Assembly (NCBI GenBank): GCA_030248215.1
Contig: JASANG010002473.1
Span: 124,001 to 188,000, forward strand
From: Enoplolaimus lenunculus
Lineage: Eukaryota > Nematoda > Enoplea > Enoplida > Thoracostomopsidae
Direction of reading: 5' to 3'
DNA length: 64,000 bases
The notes beneath the pieces are model-generated. The model was not told the origin of the DNA. It was given only the letters and a program-made list of their open reading frames with translations, and made no database searches. Shown here in pieces: positions 11,424 to 21,808 of the stretch (positions are counted from its first letter, which is position 1; the number at the start of each line of letters is the position of its first letter). The position numbers were made by a program, and so were the translations under genes.

Positions 11424-11765
11424 TGTCTTACACATCTAAAAATACTACTAAATTGTACCATTTGAGCAAGACTTTCAGCTTTTCTTATCGTTTCGAAAGT
11501 CCTTCTCCACGTACCGTCGTTGGTTCATATCGGCTACCATCAACGGATGATTGCGATTTCCTTTTGGCGAGTATGTACTTTTACAGTGACAAACGTCACC
11601 TTTGCTGTGCCACCGCCACCTCCAATGCACTGGCCACGCGACTCTGTGCATAATCGGTGATCCTGTTTCCCACGCGATTATTCAACTCTAAAATCATCTC
11701 ACCTAATTTACAACTTGAATACAAACGCAAACACGGACGAACTTGCACCAAATTGTGTTATCGTC

Positions 11766-12200
11766 TTATAGTCTCTCAGATCCTCCTCGGTGTCCCGTCG
11801 ACTGTGAATTGCCTGCAGCTTGTCGACTGCCGCTTGCCTGATCATTGTCAGCACTGCGCGTCTCAAACAACTCCGCTGAGCGGCCATGCGAGTCTTCGCG
11901 CAACGCCTCACTTAGACGGCGACTAATATTATCGAACGAGTCACGTCCAGTAAAATCGATATTGCCTGCCTCCCACGCGAGTTGATGTGCGCGATCATCA
12001 TAAACGCTTGACATTGACTGATGATGATGCAGTGAAGCCAGATGTTGTTGCATCGTCGACGTATAAGGCGGCATTTGTAACGCTAGAGGCGCAACAACAG
12101 CAGATACCACAGAACTGGCTGAACTAGTCGTGACTGCTTGTTGCGCAGCAGATGCACTTTGCTCGGTTTCGCACAGTGAATCATAAGCAGATAGTTGACT
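11766..12200 (-). CDS. gyg: Glycogenin exon 7: C-terminal conserved segment
   Basis: The acceptor is GCTTTCAG before AGTCAACTATC and the stop TAA is at 11766-11768, giving residues 865-1008. After a Ser/Ala/Gln-rich and His-rich stretch, the segment [14 protein letters not shown] followed by [16 protein letters not shown] matches the C-terminal motif of animal glycogenins (WE.G..D..G.DSFDNI.R.LD), known as the site that contacts glycogen synthase. About 45 low-complexity residues follow it. Confidence 0.88.
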   Translation of the reverse strand, partial: SQLSAYDSLCETEQSASAAQQAVTTSSASSVVSAVVAPLALQMPPYTSTMQQHLASLHHHQSMSSVYDDRAHQLAWEAGNIDFTGRDSFDNISRRLSEALREDSHGRSAELFETRSADNDQASGSRQAAGNSQSTGHRGGSERL

Positions 12201-15200
12201 CTGAAAGCAAACATATATACATACGTACTGAAAACATTCTAACCACACAAGAATTCAAACTTGGGAAAACACAATGCGAAAAGGCTGTGACGAAAAATGA
12301 ATTTACGTATATTTCAATTAATATCTGCATGCATTTTGCCTGCATGCTTTTTTGAGAAAGAACAAGATACTACGTAATACGTATAATATGATGCAGGGTC
12401 CGCGCTGATTTCCCAAATTTTTGCTTGTTTTCCTGCTGAGAAACGCTGTTTTTACCTGTTTCCCTCTTAGCCAATAGTCAGAAACACTTTTATATCGCAT
12501 GGATGGCGATCAATCCACAAAGTAAACGCAGGTAAACCAGGGTGCGACCGGACATCCGGTTCTTTTTCATTATTCCGCAAAAACGGATATCCGTATCCGG
12601 TTTCGTTTTAGCTATTTTTAACTTAAGCGAGGGAGAGATAAACGCATTTTTGAATTATTTCAGTTTATCAGCAGCAATTATAAAGTTTATAACACGCGAA
12701 AACCTTGAGCCCGCTAAATATATAGCGAAAAAATAATTATTTATTTCATTATATACAATATCCGGTATCCGGTTCCTGTTCCGGTAAAAATTCAATATAT
12801 CTATCCGGTTCCGGTAACCGGTAAATTAATATTCAATCGCACCCTCGTTGGCCCATATTAATATTAGCATAATAGAATTTTTTAATATACAATTGAAGCC
12901 TATGAAACAAAGATTTTAGATCACATAACCAATGCACGATTGCTTGCACCGTTATGCCAAAACATCAATCTTTCTTCGGCTTAGAATATATAAAAATAGA
13001 TCAAAGCTAATAAAGTGGCAAATTCATGATTAATTAGAATGTGTCTAAACAAAACAATAGTGTAAAACCAGAAGTCCGGAAAGACGTATCAAAGAAACTT
13101 TACGCTTCATCTTCACTAAAAATTCGCCGAGTGCTGTTAACGCAGCAATGATTTTCAGCAAGATTTTGAATGTTATACATTTTGCTTTCTAAATTTTTTC
13201 CAAAGCTGAAAAATTCACTGTTTTCACTGTCCAGCGGCTAAAAATCCCTGTTTTCCTGTTGAGCGGGGACCCTGATTATGTACAGTGAATACAGAAGCAC
13301 CACAACGAAAATAACAGCTAACCAGAAAAAAGCAACCAAAAGCTTAAAACAAAAACAAGTAACCGTACTTATGCGCCGTTCACGAAAGATTTCATTCCGT
13401 ATTTGAAATTAATGTTGCATGTTATCTTAATCTTCAAGTAAGCGTTATCATACTTATTTTAACACGCTGTGCAATTCTAAACTACCAACTGCCAGTTGAC
13501 ATTTTAATTTCAATTTCTAAGCTGTCAACAATGCCGGAAACATAACCTGAGCCTTAAGACAACCGCAGTCTTAGAAACTAGTAAACAGTGCTTAGAATGA
13601 TTCACTCACGCTCAAATTTGCAGTGGAGTAGGACTTTTGTCCCATAGGTGGAGACGATGCCAGCGATTGCCCTCCAAGCGGTCCTAGAACACTAGGAGCA
13701 ACGGCCGAGCGCTTCACAGTTATCAAATTCTGTGACCGTGGAATATATCGAGAGGGTGTTGGCGAAACATGCGTGTCACGGGTGCTTGATTTGGTTATGA
13801 ACTTCTGGTTATCAGTACTGATAGACTCTCCTACATTCCGATTGTCACGTGATCGAACTTCCTGACCTGCACAAGTAACTTGACCTTGCCCTGGAATCTG
13901 CCGCTGCTTGCCATCACTCGTGCTTTGAACACGTACCAAGTTTTCAGCAGATGAACTAGAGCTAACATGCATTGTAACTGCTTCAAAATCCCCTTGAGTT
14001 TCCATCTGCTTTTTGGCACTAGTGGCCTCTTTTCGTTTTTCCACCGATTTCTCGGACGATTTTGTTGCGCGACTGCTAGTAGCACGATCTTTTGTTTCTA
14101 AGTTATACCCATTCTGCTCTAATTGCTCACCAGATTGCGCAGATGCTATTCTTGACAGCACGGTGGCCGCTGAATCCAATAGCGTTGCCGACTGTTTACG
14201 CTGTCGTTCAGCTACGCGCTCTCGGCTTGAACTAGTTTTACGCTTTCCACTAGCCGAATGTTGGACATCTTTACTGGCTGTAGCAGCTGGCTGATCGCGG
14301 CTTATTTTTCGTTTCGGCTTAAGTATACTTTTTGGTGGAGCCTCCACAATTGGAAATTTTACCACGCGTGTGGGTGGACGCTGATGATCGGTGGTACTTG
14401 CGCCTTTTGTTTGCTGCGTCGTCTTTGACTGAACGGAGCCAACAGCTACAGGGGAAATAAAACCAATTTCATTCGCGCTTGGTGTCTCATCGCTAGTAGG
14501 AGGTACATGGGTCGGATGTATGTCCGGTTGGGGTGCGCCTTTGTAAAGATAATGCAATCCTCTAGCCTGAGCTATTCTTGTTTGCTCTGCAACTTTTCGC
14601 TGCTGCATGTGCTTTATATTTTTCTTACTTCCAATATTCCGCTTGACAGGCGGATCTACAATTGAAACTACAGACTTCATTGCAGACGCTTTTGCCAACG
14701 TCACATCTGCATTAGCTGAAACCGTTATGTACTTTTTTTCCTCCAGACTTTTTTGCTGTAATTCTTGTTGTTGATGTTGTTGCTGTTGTCGTCGTCGTTG
14801 TTGTTGCTGTTGCTGCTGTTGTTGATGTTTTTGTTGTTGCTGTTGTTGTTGTTGTTGTTGTTGCTGCTGCTGCTCCTCCTGTTCCTGTTTTTGTTCTTGC
14901 TGCTCCTCGCTCTGCGTTGGCGGAGCAATATCCGAAGGAGCAAAATTAACGCGATTTTCGGCAATAATTTCGTCCAGAATAGTTGACTGAACAGGTTGTC
15001 TCGGCTCGGCGACTTTTTCAATCTCATTAACTGGTGGCGGCTCTATGAACGATTCTGTTGTGTTTTGGACTGCGAGAACAACCTCCTGTTTTCTGTTTTC
15101 CTCATGCTCCTGGTTTGTTCCGTAATCTGAATAAGATTGGTAACCACCACGAGGTTCTAAAACTGCGCTTTTATTTGTGTTGCTAACATCAATGGCAGAT

Positions 15201-18200
15201 AACTGCTGCAATCTAATATGATCTGATTGGCTAGCAGCAGATTCAAATGTATTTGGTACATCAGGCTTTTGTGGCGCATCGCTTTGACACATGCTACGGT
15301 TGTCAACACCACGGTCAATTTGGCAAACTTCGTGAAATACTTCAAACCTATGCATCTCCCCATCCTTTCTAAATGGTGTCACATCAGCGCGTTTCTCATC
15401 AGTGCTAACTGAATCAGCCTAAAACCCAAAACTAAGTATTTTTACCTGTGACTAATAACACTATGTATTATATGCGCAAACACAACAACAAAAGACACAG
15501 CCAACTATTACCAAACTACACGTAAGTAATCCCTAAATGAAAAGTACATGCCCACACAACGAACATAAATACCACTCTAAACACGATACAACACAAAGCA
15601 GCCAAAGTGCAACCCTGCAAAATATAGTACGTATTATTGACGTTTCCTACCGCACCGAAGCCTAGCGACTGGGAAGCCATACTTACTAAATTTGCCTCAG
15701 CGATTCATACATCTCACAAAAACTGCTTGGTGTATGAACACTGGCACTACCATAGTTGAAGTTCTAATACAACCTTCATGATAACAAGTGTACCAACACC
15801 TGGTTATACATTTTAGGGCGGCAGCGATGACTGATGAATACAATCGCAGGAAACTGAACCTGCTTTAGCTCTAGTCTCATTCACCGTCCAAAAAATTACC
15901 TGGTGTGGCTGGAGTACACAAATTACTCGGGAAGATGCAATATTTTATGTTTAAAAGAGACAACAACACCAAACAAACGAATCAATTATGCGCTTGGATT
16001 TTGTGCATTCGGCTAGTATAGACTACGATAACATACCGTGCTACTTTGCAACAGTGGCAATACATCCGCAGTGAGATGCTGCCACCACTTCTGCAAATGT
16101 TCTTCGGCGTGACCACACTGATGTTCTATACGAAGACCGCCATTATCCACAGAAAATGAATGATGCCATGGTTTGATTGCGCCCAAGAAGTGGATTATTT
16201 TAACGTTTCGGCCAAAACTGAAATTTTTTTACATGGATATAGATATAAAAGTTGAAAACAGAAACATTACATTACCAGAAAATGGAGTCTGAGAAGCTAA
16301 AATTATCCATTGCAAACACTGCAAATCTTTATTTTTGATTAGTATTAAGTATATGCGTAAAATGCTATTAAACACTATCGGACAAGTGCGTCGCTTTCAA
16401 AATAGTATAATTTTAAGCTTTGAAATTGAACGAATGAACTTTAAATTGTTAAACAACAGTATTAAAGCATATTGGATATTCCTACGCGTAAGGATCAGCG
16501 TAACTATAAACTTAAAACTAATCCTAAGCCAAAGCAAAAAGCAGTCAAAAGCTGAAGCTTACGTTATTGCAGACCCGCAGAAAAACGGTAAAACACTCTA
16601 ACACGGGCCAAAACTTTGATAACACTGCATGCAAACAATGTTGTGGTAATGCATGGTCGACTTTTAAAGCCGTCGCAGCATCGACTGAGTAGAAGACAGG
16701 TTAGTTTATTGAATGTTTCAAGCAAGAAGCAACAACTTAACTGTATAGATCCAGATACGTAAATTATTCAAAGCGAATCCCGTTTGAAAGTTAACACATG
16801 TACAAGAAGCGTCGTCGTACCATACTTACTTTCACAAATTTCATACATATAATATCTGAACATTTACAACAGAAAAGCGCATTTTCTGGTAACGCAAATC
16901 AACTAGACCGATAGTCATTCCAAACAGTTAATTTTTCAATACAGATGCTGCCCAAATATTCTCAGAACTATTTTACTGTGCACGGATATTACGTCTACAA
17001 ATCTGTACTTGAAATACGGCTGTACTACCAGTATCACTGGTTAACGCAGTCAGATAGTTTTCCAAATTTATTAGCTAAATGACTATCTTCATTTTTGTTA
17101 TAACGAAACTACAAAGTATATTTCACAAATCTACACTGTCTGCATTATATGAAGTGATACGTACCTACTCTTAAATTAAAAATTCGCAGCACAAAATTCT
17201 CAAAACTAACTATTTAAAGGCAGCTGCGTAACCATACGACACATTCGAGCTCATGTTGTAAGTGAACGGCAGCCTGTGTTGAGCGTCGCTTGAATACCAA
17301 TTGTTAAAGTATGTGTTGAGCAAACCTTGATCACCTCCTTGAATAATTAAGCCGCAAAACAATGATAGATAATATATTAAAATTGACAGTTTAAAATATG
17401 AAATGTATTAGCCAGCTCAGAACGTAGTCACCAAACCGAACAACCAATCAAAATGCTGGAGCTTGTGTTAATATTTTTTAAGTCTATAGTGACAAAACGT
17501 CAGTAATTTTTTGCTATATCGCATCCTTCAAAACAAAGAAACACTATACTGTGGAAATCACATACCATCAAACGATCCCATTGCAATAGCTAGCGTCAGC
17601 AAACCTTCATACGTTTCCAAAGACGGCACAAACACAAATACGCCGGAATTGAAACAGTCTGGCCAGCCAATATCAGGAGCAGCAGCGATTTCTGGCCTGT
17701 CAAACAGTTCGTCGCAGTTTTCAACTACCTAAAACAATCAAACTTGATATTTACTGTAACAGTTCAAAATGAGAGGGAATATTTTCAAATTCTATAATAA
17801 AATGCCAGTACACAACAAAATTTTGCACTAATCCTTCGCTAAAATATATACATCATATATTTGGTAATCAGAATTGCATTATTTGGTACTAATTCCAGCT
17901 GCAATCAGGATGCCGCCAGAATTCAGAAATACAGAAAGCGAAACCAAAGTCACGAAAAATTATGCCTCCATGAAAATATGTCCCCGGGCGGTAAATTTTT
18001 TATATAAAATTGTTCTCCCCGGAAGAAAATTTTTGTACAAAAATGTGCCCCCGTGCTAATTTTTATAGACTAACTTAATGAAAAAGTGCCCCCTTTATAT
18101 AGATTTGCCACCACTTCCTGGCAATCAGGAGTTTTCTTGACAGAAAGCCGCACGTTTAAGGGGGTGTATTTTCATCTCAGACTTGTTGAATAGTGTTTCA

Positions 18201-19707
18201 AATGCACTTCTTGGAAACTGTAGTCAAAAATTTTGTTTTAGGCCTATTTTTGAAGACATACCGACAACTTATGTCCTAAATAATGTCACAAATATTGCAC
18301 CACATCTTAAGACCAAACTCATTGAACAATTTACAAAAGTGTCTTTGGTTCCAGCAAAATTACCACCTGCAGCTTCAATACAATTTTCAATAGCCAGTTT
18401 TCCAAGTTCTACAAAGAACTACGTCGAATTCCTTAAAATATGAGGAATGTCCAGATTAGTGTTATACAATGGTAATTACCCCTTTTTCTACTGCGGCCAA
18501 CGGAACGTTTGACCGGCCGGCCGGTCATTGGATGACGTCTGGCCAATATACAGATTTAAAAAAATATTATCAAGCATTGTCATTTCATATTTCTTGTTCG
18601 CAAGTTTGTTATGTTTCTACAGCCGAACTTTTATAATTTGTATTCGAAGGTGGGTGGGATGAGCAAATTTTAATAAAGTGTGAAAATTTATAATTCCGCA
18701 GTTAAGGTTGCAACTTAGAAGGCGGAACAAATTCTTGTGCAAAGGGGTCAATAATGTTAAACACTGTAACGGCGCATTTGAAACACTAACTCGACAGGCC
18801 AAATATAATACCGAAATTTCATACCTGAATCGTTACTTCGGTTGCACCCAAGTAGCAATATCAAAAAACGATATATAATTTCAAAAACCTATTATCTCAA
18901 TAAAATAGCTAACCATTGTATCAGCATCGAGAAACACACATTTACTGTAGTTTAGCAGCCGCCAGCAATGCAACTTTGTAAACGTTATTCCTAACTCTGG
19001 CCGTTGAATTATGGCCAGGTTCACGGTATCACCACTGTTTAGTGGGTCTACTAACACCGTTCCATCGAAGACAATCGACAACGCCTCTCTGAAAAAAAAA
19101 CATTTTGGATTTAAACGAAACATTTGCACTACTTTCACATCTTTTTCAAATTATATCCCTTTTAATAATAAAAAAACGAAAAAAAAACGCTGCAACCTAT
19201 AACTTTTTCGTAACTAGCAATCAAAATGTTGCTTTACGTTACGTATATATAACCACGATTTTCAGCAAATCCGTGTAAACGTTACACGACAATCCTTATC
19301 AGGCTTGACACCATCAGTCAAATGATGTCACATTTTGTGGCCCTGACAGCTTATCGACCAACATTTCTCACCACATAGAATTATGCGTGTGTAGGCTTAA
19401 GCAGCCGTTGAGGAGAAGTTACCGTAAATTCGTTTTGAACGAGGTGATATTCCCTCGTCAAAACAAAGTACTAAAAGCATTAATATGTAGTGAATGAAAT
19501 ATAAGTCTATACCTTTAGAAGATTATACTATTATAAACATAAATACGTACGGACCTAATAGAAACCATACCTCATCGCTTGCGAAATATGTTTGGTGATC
19601 ATACATATTAACTTCCGGGTTGTCTGCGCGCGTCTCAGGGATCTTGCTAGTACTAGAGCGCCAACCGCATATGAATCATCTGTTGCAAGCGTAACCCACA
19701 CTTCCAT
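11766..19707 (-). CDS. gyg: Glycogenin (self-glucosylating glycogen primer), 7 coding exons
   Basis: Glycogenin adds the first glucoses from UDP-glucose to its own tyrosine and so primes glycogen synthesis in the cytosol (family knowledge). Exons read from splice sites and phase: 19707-19571, 19088-18914, 17728-17566, 17337-17211, 16217-16037, 15418-13610, 12200-11766. They total 3027 nt, or 1008 residues, with every junction in phase. The start [20 protein letters not shown] matches the family N-terminus. DAD (100-102) is the metal-binding DxD. Tyr193 and Tyr195 align with the glucosylated tyrosine region (IYSY) of human glycogenin-1. The family C-terminal motif ([15 protein letters not shown]) is in the last exon. 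Most glycogenins are 330-500 residues, so the 603-residue exon 6 is an exceptional linker. The gene lies 1.1 kb downstream of the hnRNP U-like gene, same strand. Introns hold transposons. Confidence 0.93.
12394..13274. mobile_element. hAT-like element in glycogenin intron 6, holding a second insertion
   Basis: The ends CAGGGTCCGCGCTGATTTCCC and AGCGGGGACCCTG are short inverted repeats of the CAGGG type. CCTGTTTTCCTG-like words occur near both ends. No clean target duplication remains. A different hAT-type element (12538-12846) lies inside it. Confidence 0.5.
12538..12846. mobile_element. hAT-type element nested in 12394-13274
   Basis: Begins CAGGGTGCGACCGGACATCC and ends with CAATCGCACCCTC. 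Same family as 2638-2995 and 7440-7754, with CCGGTATCCGGTTCC-like words inside. Target duplication is not evident at the decayed right end. Confidence 0.6.
13610..15418 (-). CDS. gyg: Glycogenin exon 6: 603-residue Gln/Ser-rich linker
   Basis: One 1809-nt exon in phase 0 at both ends (acceptor GGTTTTAG before GCTGATTC, donor AGC|GTGAGT), residues 262-864. It has no recognisable fold. A poly-Gln region lies near residues 435-485, followed by basic segments ([32 protein letters not shown]) and a Ser/Thr-rich tail. The whole stretch looks disordered. The Gln codons are mixed CAA and CAG, so this is not a fresh single-codon expansion. Because it begins and ends in phase 0, skipping it would leave a normal-length glycogenin of 405 residues. 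That suggests a possible alternative form (inference). Confidence 0.82.
16037..19707 (-). CDS. gyg: Glycogenin exons 1-5: GT8 glycosyltransferase domain
   Basis: Five exons give residues 1-261, the full glycosyltransferase family 8 fold. Landmarks in order: [20 protein letters not shown] (nucleotide-binding start), [24 protein letters not shown] (DxD metal site), [34 protein letters not shown], the acceptor-tyrosine segment [13 protein letters not shown], and [12 protein letters not shown]. All match animal glycogenin in order and spacing, with no missing catalytic residue seen. The donor after DADTM (GTTAGC) and the acceptor before VVENCDEL place the usual 'anid' loop at an exon joint. Confidence 0.93.
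16475..16609 (-). mobile_element. Decayed TTAGGC-family element in glycogenin intron 4
   Basis: In reverse orientation it keeps CCTAAGCCAAAGCAAAAA, a GAAGCTTAC word, ACCCGCAGAAAAACG and a terminal GGGCC, matching subfamily A (39561-39774) read backwards. The left end is eroded. Confidence 0.45.
18510..18527. repeat. Perfect 18-bp CpG-rich palindrome
   Basis: TGACCGGCCGGCCGGTCA is its own reverse complement. It sits in AT-rich intron 2 of glycogenin. No inverted-repeat partner sequence was recognised around it. Confidence 0.6.
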
Positions 19708-20843
19708 TATTTCAATTGAATTTTTCTAAGAGTTAAGTTTTTGATGTGGCAACAGAAGTTAGGTTGATTTGCTTCTGTTCTTATATTCACAACAGGCAAC
19801 AAAGCAATCAAGAGTGAAAGAAACGCTTCAATAAAACTATTCCATGAGAAGGCTTAAGCTTGTCAAAATTCTCAAAAAACAAGCTGCCTATACACAAAAC
19901 TGCAGTAACGGTGACGAAATTTGCTACAGTATTTTATGGTCAAAAACTATTTAGTGTTTCATGGTAACATTTGACATTCCCAATGCATAAAACATCAATT
20001 AGCGAAATTTTGGCGCGAAAATCAAATACCCAGAGCACAGATGTAACCGGAGCCATTTAGTTACAGCCAGGGGTGAAGCAAAACTAGGCAAAAAAAGCTG
20101 AACCGCAATGTTTTGCTTCAAGTTTTCTAGGTATCCATCAGTGATACGTCCAATGTAAAGAACAGGAAGCATATTCGTAAGCTAAGCTAAGCAAATCAAT
20201 TAGTCTAAAGCTTACTTTTCATGTCCCACCGGCTGGTAAACTTAGTACAGGAAAAATGCATAGTAAACCCCCTTTTAAAAGCGATAAAAATATCAAGTAC
20301 TCCCTAGCAGGGTACAAACAGTGAAAATAAAGAAAAACACAATTTTTTTAAAAACCTATCGCTCTATAACACAGAGACAAACAGGAATCGTTTAACGCAC
20401 ACGTAAACATTTATGTTTAAAACCAGACACGAAACAATATGAAAATTTATACAAATCCATAACAACAAGTTTTAACAAAGCATGATACTGCGAGATTTGC
20501 AACAGCTTTCAACTAGTACAGAAAATGATTTGTTACTTTTTGGCCAAATACCAACTAAATTTAGTTTTCTTACACTAATTTTTGCACATTTTAAACTCTT
20601 AAATGAAGGCTTGATACATACTGCCCCCGCGATATGATTTTCATTTATATAAAACAACCAGCGAAACCTGCAATATCTCACATACAATTGTTACCGATAA
20701 AACACGCTATAATATCTGAAAAATGTCCGCAGTGCACTGCTGCCGGAAGGCTTGCTTTTCAAACACTATTGCGTTCAATTTCAAACAAAGCAATTAAATA
20801 AAACAATGTCCATGCTGACTGTCAATACTTAAAGATAGTCAAA
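19708..20843. other. Spacer between hnRNP U-like gene and glycogenin
   Basis: About 1.1 kb with no recognisable coding exon. It should contain the glycogenin promoter and the hnRNP U 3' end. A decayed TTAGGC-family element lies at 20149-20230. Confidence 0.5.
20149..20230 (-). mobile_element. Decayed TTAGGC-family element
   Basis: CCAATGTAAAGAACAGG is followed by GCATATTCGTAAGCTAAGCT and TTAGTCTAAAGCTTAC, then TGTCCCAC. The same words occur in the same order in subfamily A read backwards. The telomere-like units are worn to TAAGCTAAGC. Confidence 0.45.
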
Positions 20844-20849
20844 TTTATT
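20844..20849 (-). promoter_or_regulatory. AATAAA overlapping the hnRNP U-like stop codon
   Basis: The last codon and stop read CAA TAA AT, so an exact AATAAA hexamer overlaps the stop. If used, the 3' untranslated region would be only about 20-30 bases long. Use is not proven. Confidence 0.3.
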
Positions 20850-21808
20850 GTGTTGTATCGCTTGTAGTTGTGTGCGGAACAGCTTGTGCAGCGTATGCAA
20901 TATGTTGTGCGGCTGTTACTCCAGTTTGCGGTACGGCTGCTGTTGCGTAACCGGTTGTCATTGCGGTTTGTTGCGGCTGAGCATAGCCAGTAGCTGCGTA
21001 ACCATATGCGGCAGCCCATTGCTGTTGTGCAGCTGCCTGCGCAGCGCTCTAAAAATAAATGATTAAGGCCGCTAACATTACATACGCTAGAGTAAAGTAA
21101 CTCACTAAAGGTGATTGATGTTGGACATCACACTGCGTGTAAACAGTAAAATAACGAAAACGGATAGCAATCAAAATAACCTATACAGAAAACAGCTGAC
21201 TATAAAAGTTTAAAAAATCGTATATTTTTGGCAACAAAATGGTGTATACAAATAATTACTGAATTTTCTAAAATTATATTTTATAGAAAAAATACCGAAT
21301 ACACCCAAAATGTAAAGCTTTTGGATTAATATTAGTTGCCACAATGACATCTAGGATTTCACCGTAATTCCTGTTACGTCCACACAGTTAATTCTCATTT
21401 TAAACAGCTAGTAGTGTTTCGGTGGTGCAATGTATTTGCAAAAAATTTCCGTTCCGGTTCCTGCTTCCTATCAAAATATTAGACTCCCTGTTGCAAACCT
21501 GCTAGCATCATTAGTACTGAGCGCGAACAAAAATATCTAATAATCACATCCTACAATAACCGAGATCCTTTAAAAATATTATTTAAACATTAATTACTTG
21601 CGCTGCGTGCCATGCATTCCAAGCAGCTTGGTGCTGCTGCTGCTGCTGCGCAGCAGCGTAATTGGCCCAACCGGCAGACTGATCTCCCCATCCAGCATAA
21701 CCTTCATTGACTCCTGTTGTGCTGCTCGCCATGGGTGTAGAGTAAGCTTGGGCCCCGCCTTGATAGCCTGCTGCAGTTGAGGCTGCTTGACCTTGATAGT
21801 ACGACGCG
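20845..21808 (-). CDS. HNRNPU-like: hnRNP U-like exons 19-20: Tyr/Ala/Gln-rich C-terminal tail
   Basis: Exon 19 (21808-21598) and exon 20 (21048-20845) encode residues 1207-1344. Exon 19 has [17 protein letters not shown] and a Gln/His run; exon 20 has [15 protein letters not shown] repeats. The splice from exon 18 (GGAGA|GTAGGT) to exon 19 (TTTTTCAG|CGCG) completes an Asp codon, and exon 19 to 20 is phase 0. Such Tyr/Gln/Gly/Ala tails are prion-like or low-complexity regions typical of RNA-binding proteins. The stop is TAA at 20847-20845. Confidence 0.85.

Larger units (their letters stand above)
5111..11765. other. Gene-free interval with inverted-repeat elements
   Basis: No credible coding exon was found on either strand between the 175-residue frame and the glycogenin stop codon. 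The interval holds TTAGGC-bearing elements at 5378-5580, 6144-6350 and 10090-10244, a hAT-type element at 7440-7754 and a tandem duplication at 9125-9262. A further short TTAGGC trace occurs near 5880-5895. The right end probably includes the glycogenin 3' untranslated region. Confidence 0.55.

Noticed and set aside
11423-11653. Coding exon below glycogenin
   Set aside because: Frames on both strands are short and unmatched; the slightly higher GC is more simply glycogenin 3' untranslated sequence.
14765-14986. Forward-strand poly-Leu frame
   Set aside because: It is the antisense shadow of the poly-Gln part of glycogenin exon 6.
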